Shown: positions 49,180 to 60,726, counted from the stretch's first letter. The stretch: 64,000 nucleotides of DNA from Nitzschia sp. pyKryTriq1 (GCA_956465555.1 OY101116.1:1922001-1986000); one strand, 5' to 3'. Notes: a model not told the origin generated them from the sequence alone. Translations and numbers: made by a program.

Positions 49180-51786
49180 CTATTCTTTAGGCGAATCCAT
49201 TGCATCAAAGTGGACGTATCTAGTGTCCGCCTCCTCGTTCTGGCATCGTTCCAATTTCGATTCAAGTTCCTCTTGCTTCATCTGATCGAAGCAGCTTACG
49301 AAGATTCCTATTGAAACCCAGAAAGATAACCACGTCGAGTAGTAAAGATCTCCCACGGACTCACCGGGTCCTCCGATGCTCGTAATTAGAGCTACTGCCA
49401 CCCCAAACAATATCACCAACACACTTGAAAGCACAGCCTCGGCTCGATTTCTTGTCCTCTTGGAAATGGAGCACCCAAGTATTCGCGATCCCATCACAGA
49501 CCATCCAGAAACAACTCCAGTCACTGCCACGATTTGGGCAAACCTTGTCCTTGAACAGAATGTGCTCTCTCCGCCCTCAGAATCATTGTTGTTGCACGTG
49601 TCTCGAATGTTGTACCAAACGTGCGACGATGCACCCAGGATAACCATGCAGACCTTGACAATTCCAGCCCAGACGAGAAACATTGCATCTTTGGATTTAT
49701 TACCCAGGAGAGGCTTGAGGTATGCAATCATTTGCAGAGCTGCGGTCAGAATGGCAGCCCATGAGAAGTAGTAAAGATTGGCGAGTTTCATTTCGCCAAT
49801 GCTATTGACAGCCCAAGAGTCCTCGCTATGCATCGAAATGATCAAATCAATCAACCAAACAACAAAGCATACAACCGACATCAGCCCACCGAAGCATATA
49901 TGAGAGACAATGGCATAGGACCGTGGTTTCAGACAGAGCAGGAACATGATCATCGATATCACTGCGACGCCTGCGGGAGCAAATATGACGTATTTTTGTT
50001 CCCGAGAACATTCGGCTTCTTGGTTGTAAGCTGCATCCCATGCCGAAGCGAAACAAACCGTGGAAAAAATGAAGAGGAAGCAATACTTGTGTAGGTGACT
50101 CGAGCGCTCCTTCTTTACCATTCTTCTGTAATTGTGCATATCAATAGACATTTCACTTCCACCTATAGATGACCCATGTGACGCCATTTGTGGTACATTC
50201 CCAGCCACATTGGTTTCAATCTTCGAATCTGATTGCGACGCATGCACATGATATAACTCTTCCAGGCAACCCAAACATATTCTCAGGCAGAGAAGAAAGC
50301 TCAACCAGCTAGCATAGTAGAGATTCCCTACGGTGGCAGCGGGGCCTTGGACACCAGTCGCAACACACGCATTCACTCCAAGGAGTACAGAAATGCAAAA
50401 CGAAAGAAGGAATTCGATGCCAAGATGGAATCGAGTTGTCTCTGGGTCCATGGCACCTGGGAGTACCTGAGTCGCCATTACTGAGCAACTGTTTTGAGTG
50501 TCTTCGTCATAAGCAGAACGGCGTCGTACCAAAATATGCATTATCATGGCTATGACACAGAGACCAGCTGAAACTCCGCCCGCTATTACTGCAAAAGCGG
50601 AACGAATGCAAAATTGCTCGGGTAGGCCTTCCGTTCCCTTGATGATCGTACAAACATCTCGATATTGGAAATCGTTACTACCCTGGACCGAACTTGCGAG
50701 AGAGACCAATACTTGGACAAATACATATGCTGAACTCGCGAATAGAACAATCGAGGAGAAAAAAGCGGCAACCCAGAACCCGCTTCGCTTCCGTAGGTGA
50801 AGAATGAAACGATACCACTTTTTCCGCCTCCTCTTGTAAAGTGCCGCTAGGCGCTTGGCTGAAGTATAGGAGAGCATTGTCTGAATATGCTCATGCATGG
50901 TGATATGATCTGAGAAGCTTGTAGCATGCTCAATGGACTCTGGTTGTTTGGTGCGCCTACCAAAACGCCGAATACACTCTACCATTACCAGGTATACCAT
51001 CACCATAATTTGGGTTTGACAAATCCAGGAAAGATAGTACAAATTGGCATTGTCACCGATATGACCCATCTCGTCTACTGCCGCCAGACTTTTGAAAGGA
51101 TTTTGCTGGTAAAGACTTGGATTCACTTTTGGATTCAGCATGATGGAAAATATCGCGTACGTCCACGACAACAACACTACCAGAAGAGGCACCAATAGCC
51201 TGAGAAGTGCCGACATGTGACAAGGGTCAAAATTATCAGATATCGTCTCCACATAAGTTGCATGGCGATGGATAATGTAGATAGATAATAGCCCAAACAC
51301 CAAAGTGGTTGCACCCGCCGGAATGACGACATGTCGAAACATGTACAAACACTCTGCTCTCCCCTCCTGACCAACGAAATCATTGTAGTAATCGTCGTAG
51401 TCGTAGTATTTGCTGTTTTCAGCTCCATTACCAGTATCGTCATCAAAGAAATCTAGCAGCCATGAGTACATCTCCTGGTCGATGCATTCGTTTTTAGCAT
51501 CGAGAGCCGACCCCATAGCCATAATAGTTGTTAGCAAAAGAGATGCAAGGATCATTTGATACTGCCCAAAATTTGGGGCCTCCATGGTTTCACCGTCACG
51601 GAAGGGAACACTCGCACCCGACCCGATTTCGAAAGAGTCCACAGAGCGCATGCTTGCCAGGGGACCAGCGTCGCTTGGAGACAAAGATACATCAGAGATA
51701 TCGATCGGGTCGATGTGCAAAGCCTGGCGACTCCCAGCAGGTAGGGACATTCGCTGGTCTTCGGCAATGGTCTCTAATTCAACCAT
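49180..51786 (-). CDS. Polytopic membrane protein of four 4-TM repeats, unknown function
   Basis: 868 residues, single exon, ATG at 51786 (MVELETIAEDQ). I do not recognise the family. After a polar N-terminus of about 75 residues, the protein appears to be four repeats of about 150-230 residues, each with about four hydrophobic segments. Each repeat closes with a variant of one motif: DNANLYYLSWICQ, TVGNLYYASWLSF, KLANLYYFSWAAI and SVGDLYYSTWLSF. Each also has a Cys-containing loop followed by a Gly-rich helix (AECLYMFRHVVIPAG, QFCIRSAFAVIAGG, AECSREQKYVIFAPAG, TFCSRTRFAQIVAVTG). The total is about 16 membrane segments. The regular design suggests a transporter, channel or scaffold made by two rounds of duplication. 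Confidence 0.75.
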   Translation of the reverse strand: MVELETIAEDQRMSLPAGSRQALHIDPIDISDVSLSPSDAGPLASMRSVDSFEIGSGASVPFRDGETMEAPNFGQYQMILASLLLTTIMAMGSALDAKNECIDQEMYSWLLDFFDDDTGNGAENSKYYDYDDYYNDFVGQEGRAECLYMFRHVVIPAGATTLVFGLLSIYIIHRHATYVETISDNFDPCHMSALLRLLVPLLVVLLSWTYAIFSIMLNPKVNPSLYQQNPFKSLAAVDEMGHIGDNANLYYLSWICQTQIMVMVYLVMVECIRRFGRRTKQPESIEHATSFSDHITMHEHIQTMLSYTSAKRLAALYKRRRKKWYRFILHLRKRSGFWVAAFFSSIVLFASSAYVFVQVLVSLASSVQGSNDFQYRDVCTIIKGTEGLPEQFCIRSAFAVIAGGVSAGLCVIAMIMHILVRRRSAYDEDTQNSCSVMATQVLPGAMDPETTRFHLGIEFLLSFCISVLLGVNACVATGVQGPAATVGNLYYASWLSFLLCLRICLGCLEELYHVHASQSDSKIETNVAGNVPQMASHGSSIGGSEMSIDMHNYRRMVKKERSSHLHKYCFLFIFSTVCFASAWDAAYNQEAECSREQKYVIFAPAGVAVISMIMFLLCLKPRSYAIVSHICFGGLMSVVCFVVWLIDLIISMHSEDSWAVNSIGEMKLANLYYFSWAAILTAALQMIAYLKPLLGNKSKDAMFLVWAGIVKVCMVILGASSHVWYNIRDTCNNNDSEGGESTFCSRTRFAQIVAVTGVVSGWSVMGSRILGCSISKRTRNRAEAVLSSVLVILFGVAVALITSIGGPGESVGDLYYSTWLSFWVSIGIFVSCFDQMKQEELESKLERCQNEEADTRYVHFDAMDSPKE

Positions 51787-52527
51787 TCTTCGCAAAGTGA
51801 ATACGAATACTCTCTGTACGTTCGGGAGCAACCGATATCACTACCACAATGCTTGCGCTGAACTTGCTTGCTACTCTTTTAAACGACCACTCACAAAGAA
51901 ATATTAATACCAGCCTCTCGAAGAAAGAGCAGAAGAAGAAACTCAGCATCAATTTCAATTCTCTCTACTACTACCGGTAGTCAAATAAACAAAGTCTACT
52001 ATTAGTTGTTGTTGGATGTTGGATCGTGTCTGTTGGCGGTTGCCGTGCTTCCTCCGTAGTAAAGACCCTTTACACGCGCGCTCAACAGCAATTTCTTTAT
52101 ATAAAAAATATATTCAAGAACGAATGTTATATAAGCCATTGTGGTAGTGAGAAGCCGTTGAAATCTACGATGCAAGCGGGTCAACCCAAAATTTGGCGCG
52201 CCGAAAGCGCTACTGTCTGTACCCCGACCGTGTATTGAAATCACAACATACCATCATCATCATCATCATTCTCATGTAATTTTGCGCACAACTTTACTAC
52301 GTATCATCCTGTACCGGTATCTTCGCGCGCGGAGCGACACCCACGGGGTCTCGCTGACGTATGACATTGTCAACTTCTTTGCGACATCGGGCATCGTCCA
52401 CGAGAAAGATCGTCTCAACAACTTTCTTTTGCGCTTCATCTGCTTGACGTTGACCTCAACATATTTTAATCAACAGTCCGCATTGTCAACGCACATTGCA
52501 GAACCTCATCTCTACTTGCCTGAAAAT
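51787..52527. other. Intergenic: divergent promoter region
   Basis: About 740 bp. It has a short CAT trinucleotide run (52252-52269) and two TGACGT hexamers at 52355 and 52445, about 170 and 80 bp before the downstream ATG. The frame before that ATG is open but has no conserved character. Confidence 0.45.
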
Positions 52528-53453
52528 ATGTTATCTTCTACGTTCCGCCGTGCTACCTCAGTAATCAGACCGACGCTGCTGCGATCGTTCGCCATGGGTC
52601 CTGCCAGTGGGGGATCCGTTTCGGATGAAATGCTTGCAAAGCTTGGTTCGCTCTCTACTCAGGCCCTGGTCGACGGTCTTTGGGTGATGGGATGGCCCTC
52701 TGCTCAAATTGACGGAGCTCGGGCTCTGGCTCCAGGAATGAAGTGTGTCGGTCGTGCCGTTACCTTGAACTTTGTTCCTGCCCGCCCCGACATTGCGGCC
52801 GACAAGCCCCCTGGTGGCGCGTCGCCCGAGTATGAAGCTTTCGAGCTTTGCGGACCCAACGAAGTAAGTAGCTCCTGGGACGGTGGTTCTCAAAAACAAT
52901 TTTTTAATTTTATCCTCAAGTGTACCGTCGTCTGCGATGATTCTAGGTCCTTGTGATGGCCAGTGTTGGTCCATGGGAGAGCGTCGGTGGAGACATCAAA
53001 TTTCTTCGTTTGAAGCAGCGAGCGATTGGAGGACTCGTCACGAATGGAAGTGTCAGAGATACCGATGAGATTATCAACTACGGATTCCCTTGCTTCTCGT
53101 ACTCGACAACTGCCCGCCAAGGACCCGCAGCTATGCAACCCTGGGAATGCAATGGCATCGTCAGTCTCAGTGGTACCGTTGTTCGTCCGGGTGACGCTAT
53201 CATCGGGGACCAAGATGGAGTGGTTTGTGTCCCCGCAAAAGTTGCTGAGAAAGTGTACTCTATCGCGCACGGAAGAGAAGTAATCGAAGAAATCGTGAAA
53301 GAGGAACTTACAAAGAACCCTGGTCCTCCCGGAAAGTTTTACCCGTTCATGAGTGGAAAGGTCAAGGTGGATTCCCCTCTTGGGAAGTTGCTAGCAAGCA
53401 AAGGTATCACTCCAGAGAACTCGAACCAGTTCGAAGGTACCGCAGACTGGTAA
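52528..53453 (+). CDS. RraA-like / HMG aldolase-family protein
   Basis: Exons 52528..52863 and 52947..53453 with an 83-bp intron (GTAAGT...TTCTAG) in phase 0; about 280 residues. The start I chose (MLSSTFRRATSVIRPTLLRS) gives a basic Ser-rich mitochondrial-type presequence; an upstream in-frame Met would add a long unlike extension. The fold family includes the RNase E regulator RraA and class II 4-hydroxy-4-methyl-2-oxoglutarate aldolase/oxaloacetate decarboxylase, which releases pyruvate. The metal/substrate motif GGLVTNGSVRDTDEI has the Arg-Asp pair used by the aldolases, and ASVGPWESVGG and GDAIIGDQDGVVCVP are also family segments. I favour an enzyme over an RNase regulator because the catalytic pair is kept and the target is an organelle. 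Confidence 0.82.
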
Positions 53454-53561
53454 TCAGACTTTGGGAACCTCGGAATCTAGCAACCTTCTAAAAAAATACA
53501 TAAGTGATGATTCTAACCAATTGCGCTAAGAATATGATGTGGCTATGTAGCTCTTTACGTA

Positions 53562-54608
53562 TTACCTCAGATGCTTGCTCAGAACAGATTGCACAAGCTC
53601 TTTTCCTCTCAACAAATCACCATGGGCTGGTATGACCGTTTCAATATCCCATTCATCTAAAATGACTTTGACAATCTCATCATACCGTGACCGATCCTTT
53701 ATCATAAAGTTCTTGAAGAATGGTAGATAAACCTTATCCATTCCATTTTTCCACAGCCTGGACCCAAAGGGTATCGTGTCGACGGCGGGTGCAAGCTCCC
53801 ATTCGCTACCTCCAAGATGCGAGTTCGGTACGCCGTCGGATGTCGGATAGTTCCAATATAGATCAGTCGTCAGTAGAGTCTTTGATGGTGCATGGTAGTA
53901 GATGACTTCATTGAAGAAAGGCTTTCCTGTGAATGGATTGACTTCCATGTCTAGATGCAGAGGTGCGATAATCTCAAAGTCCCAACAGTTTTCAAGTGAA
54001 ACTCCGCTAGACCCTGTAATATGAGCTGGTATTTCTCCCTCCCACTTGATTTCTGGCATTCGTTCTGCTAGTCCCGGACAGCCCCACATGAAAGCATCAG
54101 GATACGCCTTGTACCACTGTGGAGCAAACTTCAGGTGCTCATAGTTTGGCGAGACCACATACTTTACTCTTCCAAGCTTGTCAAGAGCCTCTTGAAGCTG
54201 TTTGTCGAGTGCAACCGGTGAATGAATGAAAAGATCTCCTCCATCAAGCTGTATCACAGTCATCCGGCAACCAACATCAATATTATTCCAGTAGAATGGT
54301 CGATCGGCCGTGTACACACCAGGAACAGAGGCAGGAGTCAAAACAGTCCCAAGCCGATTGGACCATCCAGCTGGGGAGTAGCTACCAATAGATTGTCCGT
54401 TAGCCAAATTAGCATCAAGAGCCTTTGCATTGTCAATCAATTTAGCTCGAATGGAAACAGGATAGTTCGACCCCACCCCGGGTGTATTGGATGCAGCAAG
54501 TTCACTATGCGACGACTTGAGGCCACGTCGATGGATTTGGGGAGTGGTCGTCCACGAAGATGATGGAGCTGCTTCCAGCAATAATAGTAGAAACGCAAAG
54601 CATTTCAT
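53562..54608 (-). CDS. DUF4336 (metallo-beta-lactamase-like) protein, plastid-type N-terminus
   Basis: 348 residues, single exon, ATG at 54608. The N-terminus is a signal peptide (MKCFAFLLLLLEAAPSSSW) followed by a basic Ser-rich stretch, consistent with plastid or secretory routing. The body matches DUF4336: MTVIQLDGGDLFIHSPVALD, VKYVVSPNYEHLKFAPQWYK, IIYYHAPSKTLLTTDLYWN-like strands, and a C-terminal IETVIPAHGDLLRGKELV. The HGD, the N-x-E-H-L and other polar residues are remnants of the metallo-beta-lactamase metal site; the classical HxHxDH is absent. Function is unknown. It is convergent with the aldolase-like gene. Confidence 0.75.
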   Translation of the reverse strand: MKCFAFLLLLLEAAPSSSWTTTPQIHRRGLKSSHSELAASNTPGVGSNYPVSIRAKLIDNAKALDANLANGQSIGSYSPAGWSNRLGTVLTPASVPGVYTADRPFYWNNIDVGCRMTVIQLDGGDLFIHSPVALDKQLQEALDKLGRVKYVVSPNYEHLKFAPQWYKAYPDAFMWGCPGLAERMPEIKWEGEIPAHITGSSGVSLENCWDFEIIAPLHLDMEVNPFTGKPFFNEVIYYHAPSKTLLTTDLYWNYPTSDGVPNSHLGGSEWELAPAVDTIPFGSRLWKNGMDKVYLPFFKNFMIKDRSRYDEIVKVILDEWDIETVIPAHGDLLRGKELVQSVLSKHLR

Positions 54609-55071
54609 TTTTGTAGTTGACGGTGGGGATAGGCTCTTTGTCTGTTTGTGACTTCTGATTCAAAAGGTAGACAGTGGTGCAGGATATGGTGTCGAATGTT
54701 TTGCGGTTTGTAATACGGTTTGCTTTCGTTTAACGAGTATTTGTACGGTACTTTACTCAGTATTACTGGTCCCGGTAGAAGAGAAAAGAACCGAGCGATG
54801 CGACGAGACACGAGTAGTACGACTGTGACATCTTGGTCGTATCGGTCAAGTGGCCACGCGTTATTTACCATGTTTTTCAATCTCTCTCTCTCTGTAGTAG
54901 AGACGCCCCTCTCCCCCAGCACGGACAGCAGCCACAGTTAGTAGGCAGCTTTTAGATATGGAAGTACTCCGCGTAGTAGAGTAGACCCATTGTGCTGACT
55001 GTATTATTATTGTTCGGTACTCCTAGCTAGGAGCTCCTGAAATATTTTAATATACATCATGCTATACCTTT
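54609..55071. other. Intergenic
   Basis: About 460 bp between two minus-strand genes. It has a CT-rich run near 54885 (CTCTCTCTCTCTGTAG). I see no gene. Confidence 0.5.
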
Positions 55072-56683
55072 TTAAACGAATGGGACGAAGTCGTCTTTGT
55101 CCCCATCTTCCGTTGGCGGGCTTTCAAGATTGGTGAAGAATTTGATTGTAGATTGAAGCTTCTCGATGAAATAGTCCACGTCCCTATAGCAGCGTTGTGA
55201 TAGAATAAGGTGTAAGATCAAACGAGATTCTTCATATTCATTCCAAAAAATTCAGCGTTCGTTTGCACCAAACTTACTCTTTGGTATTGTAGAAATAAAG
55301 GCTTGCTCTCGCCGAATGGGAAATATTACGAGCCTGATGGAGTGGTTGGCAGCAGTGATGTCCCGCACGGATGGCGATCCCCTCCATATCCAGAAATGTG
55401 CTCAAATCACTAGGATGCACCTTGTCTACCCAGAAAGCACAAAGCGCCGCACGGTCTTCGCCCACGGGCGGCCCAAGAACATTCACTCCGTCCACTTCAA
55501 GCATGCGTTTGTACATGTATTCGGCAATCTCATGTTCGTAGGCATTGATCGTCTCCATACCGATTGCTTGCAAATACTTGATCGCGGCTCCTAATCCGAC
55601 AGCCTGCGCAATGGCAGGTGTTCCAGCCTCGAACCGAGCGGGTGCCTTGGCATACGTTGCACCTTCCAGCGTGACGTGGTCAATCATCTCCCCGCCTCCC
55701 ATGTAAGGAGGCATGCTATTGAGTATATCTTCCTTTCCCCAGAGAAAGCCGATTCCTGTTGGGCCACACATTTTATGTCCCGAAGCCGCCAGAAAGTCGA
55801 TGCCTAGGTCTTGCACATCGACGGGTCGGTTGGGCACCGACTGACAAGCATCTAGAAGAATCACAGCCTCGGGTGCCTTGGCACGCACCTCCGCCACAAT
55901 GTCTTTGACAGGGTTGACGCACGCCATGACATTGGAAACCTGCTGAAAGGCCACAATTTTGGTCTTTTCATTGAACAGACTCGTCATTTGATCAAGGTCC
56001 AAACCACCCGTCTCAAAATCAATCTTAACAAATCGCAGGACCGCTCCTGTTTGCTCGGCTAGAATCTGCCAAGGAATCAAATTGGAATGATGCTCCATTT
56101 CGGAGATTACAATTTCGTCCCCTTCCTTCAAATACCTTCTTCCATAGGATTGGGCTACAAGATTGATCGCTTCCGTGGCGCCACTGGTAAAAACGATTTC
56201 GTTTCTCGAATTGGCGTTGATGAAGGAAGTGATGGTATCTCGAGCGCCCTCGTAGGCCGCTGTGGCTTCTCGCGAAAGTGTGTGTGCTCCTCGGTGCACA
56301 TTAGAGTTTTGAGCCTTGTAGTAATACGATAAAGCGTCCACCACTTGATTGGGTTTTTGAGAGGTGGCCGCCGAGTCGAGATACACGAGTGGCTTTTCCA
56401 TTTCGCCGATCGTGGACGTGAGGATTTCAAAATCCGGTCTCGTCTTTTCCGCGAGATCCGCGTGTTCAAATTTGTAATTGACCCACCAAGGTTCCTCCGT
56501 AGTTTCCGATGAAGAAGCAACTTGAGGATTTTTCAAAACAGATCGCTGCGTCGCAGTGGAAGTTGTCAACGGGGAGCAGGTGCCGACGCCGCCTGTGGAA
56601 TGTTGTGCCAACAATTTCGATGCAGTGAACGCTTCTGACGCCACCCAAAGGAGGGAAGTGTAGATTATCGTATTTCTTCTCAT
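55072..56683 (-). CDS. sufS: Plastid cysteine desulfurase SufS
   Basis: SufS takes sulfur from cysteine as an enzyme persulfide for plastid Fe-S cluster assembly. Exons are 56683..55278 and 55183..55072 with a 94-bp intron near the C-terminus; about 505 residues. Splicing extends RASLYFYNTKE with DVDYFIEKLQSTIKFF, the usual SufS end, where the unspliced frame stops at once. The start MRRNTIIYTSLLWVASEAFTAS gives a signal peptide with EAF-TAS, a plastid-type site. Family residues are the PLP Lys about 304 in ASGHKMCGPTGIGFLWG, GATEAINLVAQS, MEHHSNLIPW, and the catalytic Cys about 444 in RAGHHCCQPLHQ. It is divergent from the gene at 57269. Confidence 0.95.
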
Positions 56684-57268
56684 CTTGGAATTAGTCTCTT
56701 TTGGTTTATGTAGAAGGCTGTGTGGTTGGATGCGATGTGATGCTATACCGGTAGGAAAGGAAATGGATTGAGAGGGACAGACAGAAGAAAGAAGAGTTCG
56801 AAGTTTTTGTGTTGTGTGTTGTGTAATGTGTTGTTTCTTCCTTCTGCCGAATTTCGCAACATGTTGCTTGTTGCGGATGGATGGGTTTGGGAGGCGATGA
56901 TGACGTGGATGAAAACACGCCCGACCAAGATCAACCAGACTTTGGAAAGTCCCGAATTTTTCGACCACTTGGACCGATCGTGGACAAATCTTTTGGATGC
57001 TTCTTTTTCAACAACGTCGTCGGCCGTCTACTGTACGAGTACCGCCGTCGTCGGTCTTTACGTACGAGCACTTCGTGGTTCCAACAACTCTCCAACCAAG
57101 AGGAGTTAGGAGCCGATGCTGTTTTACTACGTTTGTCGCCGCCAGCAGATGAGTAATGAGTAGAGACCACAATAAGACCACAACCCAACATTCGGATCTT
57201 TGTCAGAAGTCAACGCAGTCGTGCTACAGCAGTTTTAAAGAACCATTGTGTGGCTATCCAGGTCAACA
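56684..57268. other. Intergenic: divergent promoter region
   Basis: About 585 bp shared by sufS (minus) and the NTF2-like gene (plus); both products look plastid-directed. A GTGTTGTGTGTTGTGTAATG run lies near 56810. I see no gene. Confidence 0.5.
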
Positions 57269-60200
57269 ATGAAAAGCCTGTCGTTCCAAAGCACGGCGGC
57301 CTTCGGAAAGATACTTTTGCTCGCCAATGTGTTTGGATTAGTGGTATCCTTCACATCCCAGCAGCATAATGGTAGGGGAGGAGGAGTCGCCAAAGGAGTA
57401 GAACTCTCCATGGCCGGAGAGTCGGACTTTTTGAGCAGAATAACCAACCCCTTCTATGCAAAAGAGGGATCCTCGAAAGAAGACGGTTCTTCTTCTGGAC
57501 CATCTGGTTTGAATTCCGATTCTTCTTTTGACACACCAGGTGCCGAAATTCTTGTCGGCAAAGCCAAGGCTGTCATCGCCACGGACCTAGGCGTCCAAGA
57601 TCCAAGCCTTCTGGATGAAGACTTTCTCTGGATCGGTCCGTTGCAAGAGAAACCATTGGGCAAGGTGGACTATCTAGCAGCAGGCAGATTTTTTAGTCTT
57701 CGTACCGCCTTCCCCGACCTGGATTACCGTCCTCATGACTTTCGCATCGACGAGAATGATCCACTCACCGTAAGGTGTACGGTTCGTCCGTTGGGTGTTA
57801 TGAGGGGACCCCTTCGTCTTCGAACGGAACTTGTGCAGCCTAACGGAAAGCAATGGCGAGGACCTCCCGAGGCCATTAGCATGACCTTTGATCCTGACAC
57901 GGGAAAACTCGTCAAATTATGTTCTGGTTTCGCGATTGATCGCTTAGTGGGTAACACGAATGGTCTATGTGGCGTCATGGCCGCTGCAACAATCGCCGGT
58001 GTTCCTCCATCGGACTGGGAGGTGTACCCGATTCCGGCTGTCATTTCGCGTTTCTTTGGTCGCCCAGTGGACCCAGTAGGTGAAGTCTCCACGTTCCTTG
58101 CCCCTTTTCCAGAAACGGTCATGATTCAGCTGGTCAAGGGAATTTTGACAACGAATTTGGCTGCAGACGATGCTTCCTTGCTGGCGAAGGACTTTGCTTT
58201 TGTTACACCATCCATTGGCCCTATCGGCAAGAACAAATTTCTGGAATCCTATGCGGCACAAGAGTTTGGGGGATTTGAACCAGAATTTTCTCACTTTCGC
58301 GTCGATCCATTTGATCCCTACCGAGTTTGGGTAGATGTGAAACCAGTGGGACCTGGCTTGGAAGGTCCGCCCCAAGCATGCTCATTCACCTTTGACGATG
58401 ACGGCTTTTGCACAAGGATGACGGCTGGCGCTGTGATGGACCCTTCTATCGGTGAGTGCATTTGTTACTTGAACGTTGTGCAATCCAATTGGGATCTTTT
58501 CTGGAAATTTTGCTCATTACCACTGTTTGAATCCTCTTCTATTGCTCAATGTTTCAGGCAACACTGGAGGATTGACTGGGGCCGCTGGAATCAAGTACGC
58601 CATTGGAGAAGGCGATTTGGACGTGACGGTTCGACCTCTACCAGTAGCTATCGGACGTCTCAAGAAAACAATCCTTTCACCATTGACTAAAATTTCTGCA
58701 GATGATTATGTTCTGGATTCTGCTCGAGGGTCGAGTAGCGAAGACAAGGCCGCCTTGGACCCGGTGGAAGCTCGAAAGGCTCTGGCCGAAGCTCGCGCAC
58801 GAATCCAAGAGGAAGAGGCCCAGAGGAGGCAACTAGCGATGGAGGAAGAGATCCGTCTACGCGCCCTACAGGAAGCCGAGCAAGAAAAGCTAAGGCTGCG
58901 ACAAGAGGCCGAAGAAGAACTGCGCCAAGCTCGTGAGGAAATCGAACGAGAAATTCTCCGTCGCGAGGCGGAATCTCGACAGGTAACCCAACCAGTAGTC
59001 ACGAAAGAGGAGCCAGAATTCACCATTCCGACAACTCCCAAGATGTCACCACCAAAGTTACCTTCTCCTCCCAAGATTGAACCACCAAGGATCCCAGCTC
59101 TACCAAAGATGGCTCCACCACAAAAAGCAGCCCAAAGCAAGCCACGTACCCCAAAGGCCGAACCACCGAAGCCAAAACAAGCCCAAGGGAACTTTTTTGC
59201 AGATGCATTCAAGCCGCTAACTGATCTTTCGGCATCCAGGCCTCCGTCCATCAGTGATGGAGATGCAAACGGAAAGAAGAAAAAAGCTGCAGCTGACAAA
59301 GAGAAACTGAAAGAAGTAGCCGCAACCGCAACCCGCAGCAACCAACAAGCTGCAAAGCAAAAGGCAGAATTCGAGGAGGCACAAAAAAAGCGTGCGAAGG
59401 AACGAAAACTCGCAGCAGAACAGAAACAGGCTGATCTCGAGAAAAGAAAGGCTGCAGCAGACGAGGCACGAGCACGAAAAGCTGCGGAAACGAGTGCCGC
59501 GATAGCAAAGAGGCAAAAAGAGGCAGAGGAGAAGCGCCTGGAAGCAGAGAAGAAACGAAAGGAGGCGATATCAAAGGGAAGCGATGCTGTTTCTGGTGCG
59601 TTTTCCGCCTTTCAGTCGAAACCGTATCCCTTCGCCTCGAACAAGACCCCAGAGAGTAAGCAACCTTCCAAGCCCACAACACCACGCCGCTCTTTACAAA
59701 TCCCAAAAGTTTCGCCGAAGCCAGCGCCCAAAGCTCCACCATCTGCACCACGTCCATCGTTCCAGATCCCCCAGTTCGGTAAAGCCGCCGCACCGCCTAA
59801 ACCCAAATCACCACCCTCCATGCCTAGACCCTCTTTCCAGATACCTCAACTTGGAAAGAAACCTGAATCGAGTAGTCCATCGGGTAAAGTTCCTAAACCT
59901 ACAAAAGCTCCCAAAGACACTCCGACTATTGTGGCATGGCGCAAAAATGCGAACGGCGGTGTCTCTGGGCAAATTTTTGGTTCCATGAACTTCAAAGAGG
60001 GAGAGCGCGTTGAAACTTCTTCCATTGCTAGTGGAGAGGTCGAGAATGGCAGTGTCGTGACGACCGAATCCGGAAGTAAATATTTTCTAAGTGGTGAGAG
60101 CGTACGTGATATGAGGGCTGCTGTGGCAAAGTCCGCACCGAGGCCACAAGCACCCACTACGAGTAAACCCCGGGCAACGCTTCAGCTCACCAAAAATGCG

Positions 60201-60590
60201 AAAGAGCGGGATGCCAAGGCCGCTCAAGCAGCTCTCGAAGCTGCATCCAACGCCCAGAGCGCATCCCAACAAAAACGACCAACATTTTCGTTGGCCGCGC
60301 TGTTTGGAATGGACAATCCATCCGATTCACCAAAAACGACGCCTCAGCCCAAGACTTCTATCCCTTCGCCCAAGATTAGTCGCTCTCCGGTGGCAAAGCA
60401 AGCTCCCAAGGGCGTTCCTTCTGTCGGTAGGTGGAAGCAAAATAGGGATAAATCGATCACTGGATTTATCAGTGGCTCTGCATCGTTTTCCGATGGAGAG
60501 AGAGTTACGACCAGCCCAATTGCTGGGGGTGTGATTGAGTCTGGGGAGGTGGTCGTTACATCCAGCGGATCTAAATATTTCCTTCAATAG
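57269..60590 (+). CDS. Modular protein: two NTF2-like domains, coiled coil, two C-terminal repeats
   Basis: Exons 57269..58451 and 58558..60590 with a 106-bp intron in phase 1; about 1071 residues. The start ATG begins a signal peptide (FGKILLLANVFGLVVSFTS) with a Phe at the likely cleavage site, so plastid routing is possible. Residues about 95-260 and 270-415 are two related SnoaL/NTF2-like domains (LWIGPL...RPHDFRIDENDPLTV and FVTPSIGP...FSHFRVDPFDPYRV; both end FTFD-type strands). A Glu/Arg/Ala-rich helix, a Pro-rich region, and a second Lys/Ala-rich helix follow. SFQIPQ.GK phrases occur twice. Two copies of a 50-residue domain close the protein: GVSGQIFGSMNFKEGERVET and SITGFISGSASFSDGERVTT, each ending SGSKYFL. 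Function is unknown; the design suggests a scaffold. Confidence 0.75.
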
Positions 60591-60726
60591 AGTTTAGGTA
60601 CCCTTGATATTGCGAGGGCCCTTAATCAATCATCGATAGCACCAACTTATGATATGTGTACTGCGTAAAACTACAAAACTAATAAAGTGACAGACATTCG
60701 CCTACCTCAGAGCACCTCGCGTAGAA

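Noticed and set aside
56684-56968. 95-codon N-terminal extension of SufS from a non-ATG codon
   Set aside because: The Met at 56683 starts a clear signal peptide. The extension is low-complexity His/Gln/Ser DNA of the shared promoter.
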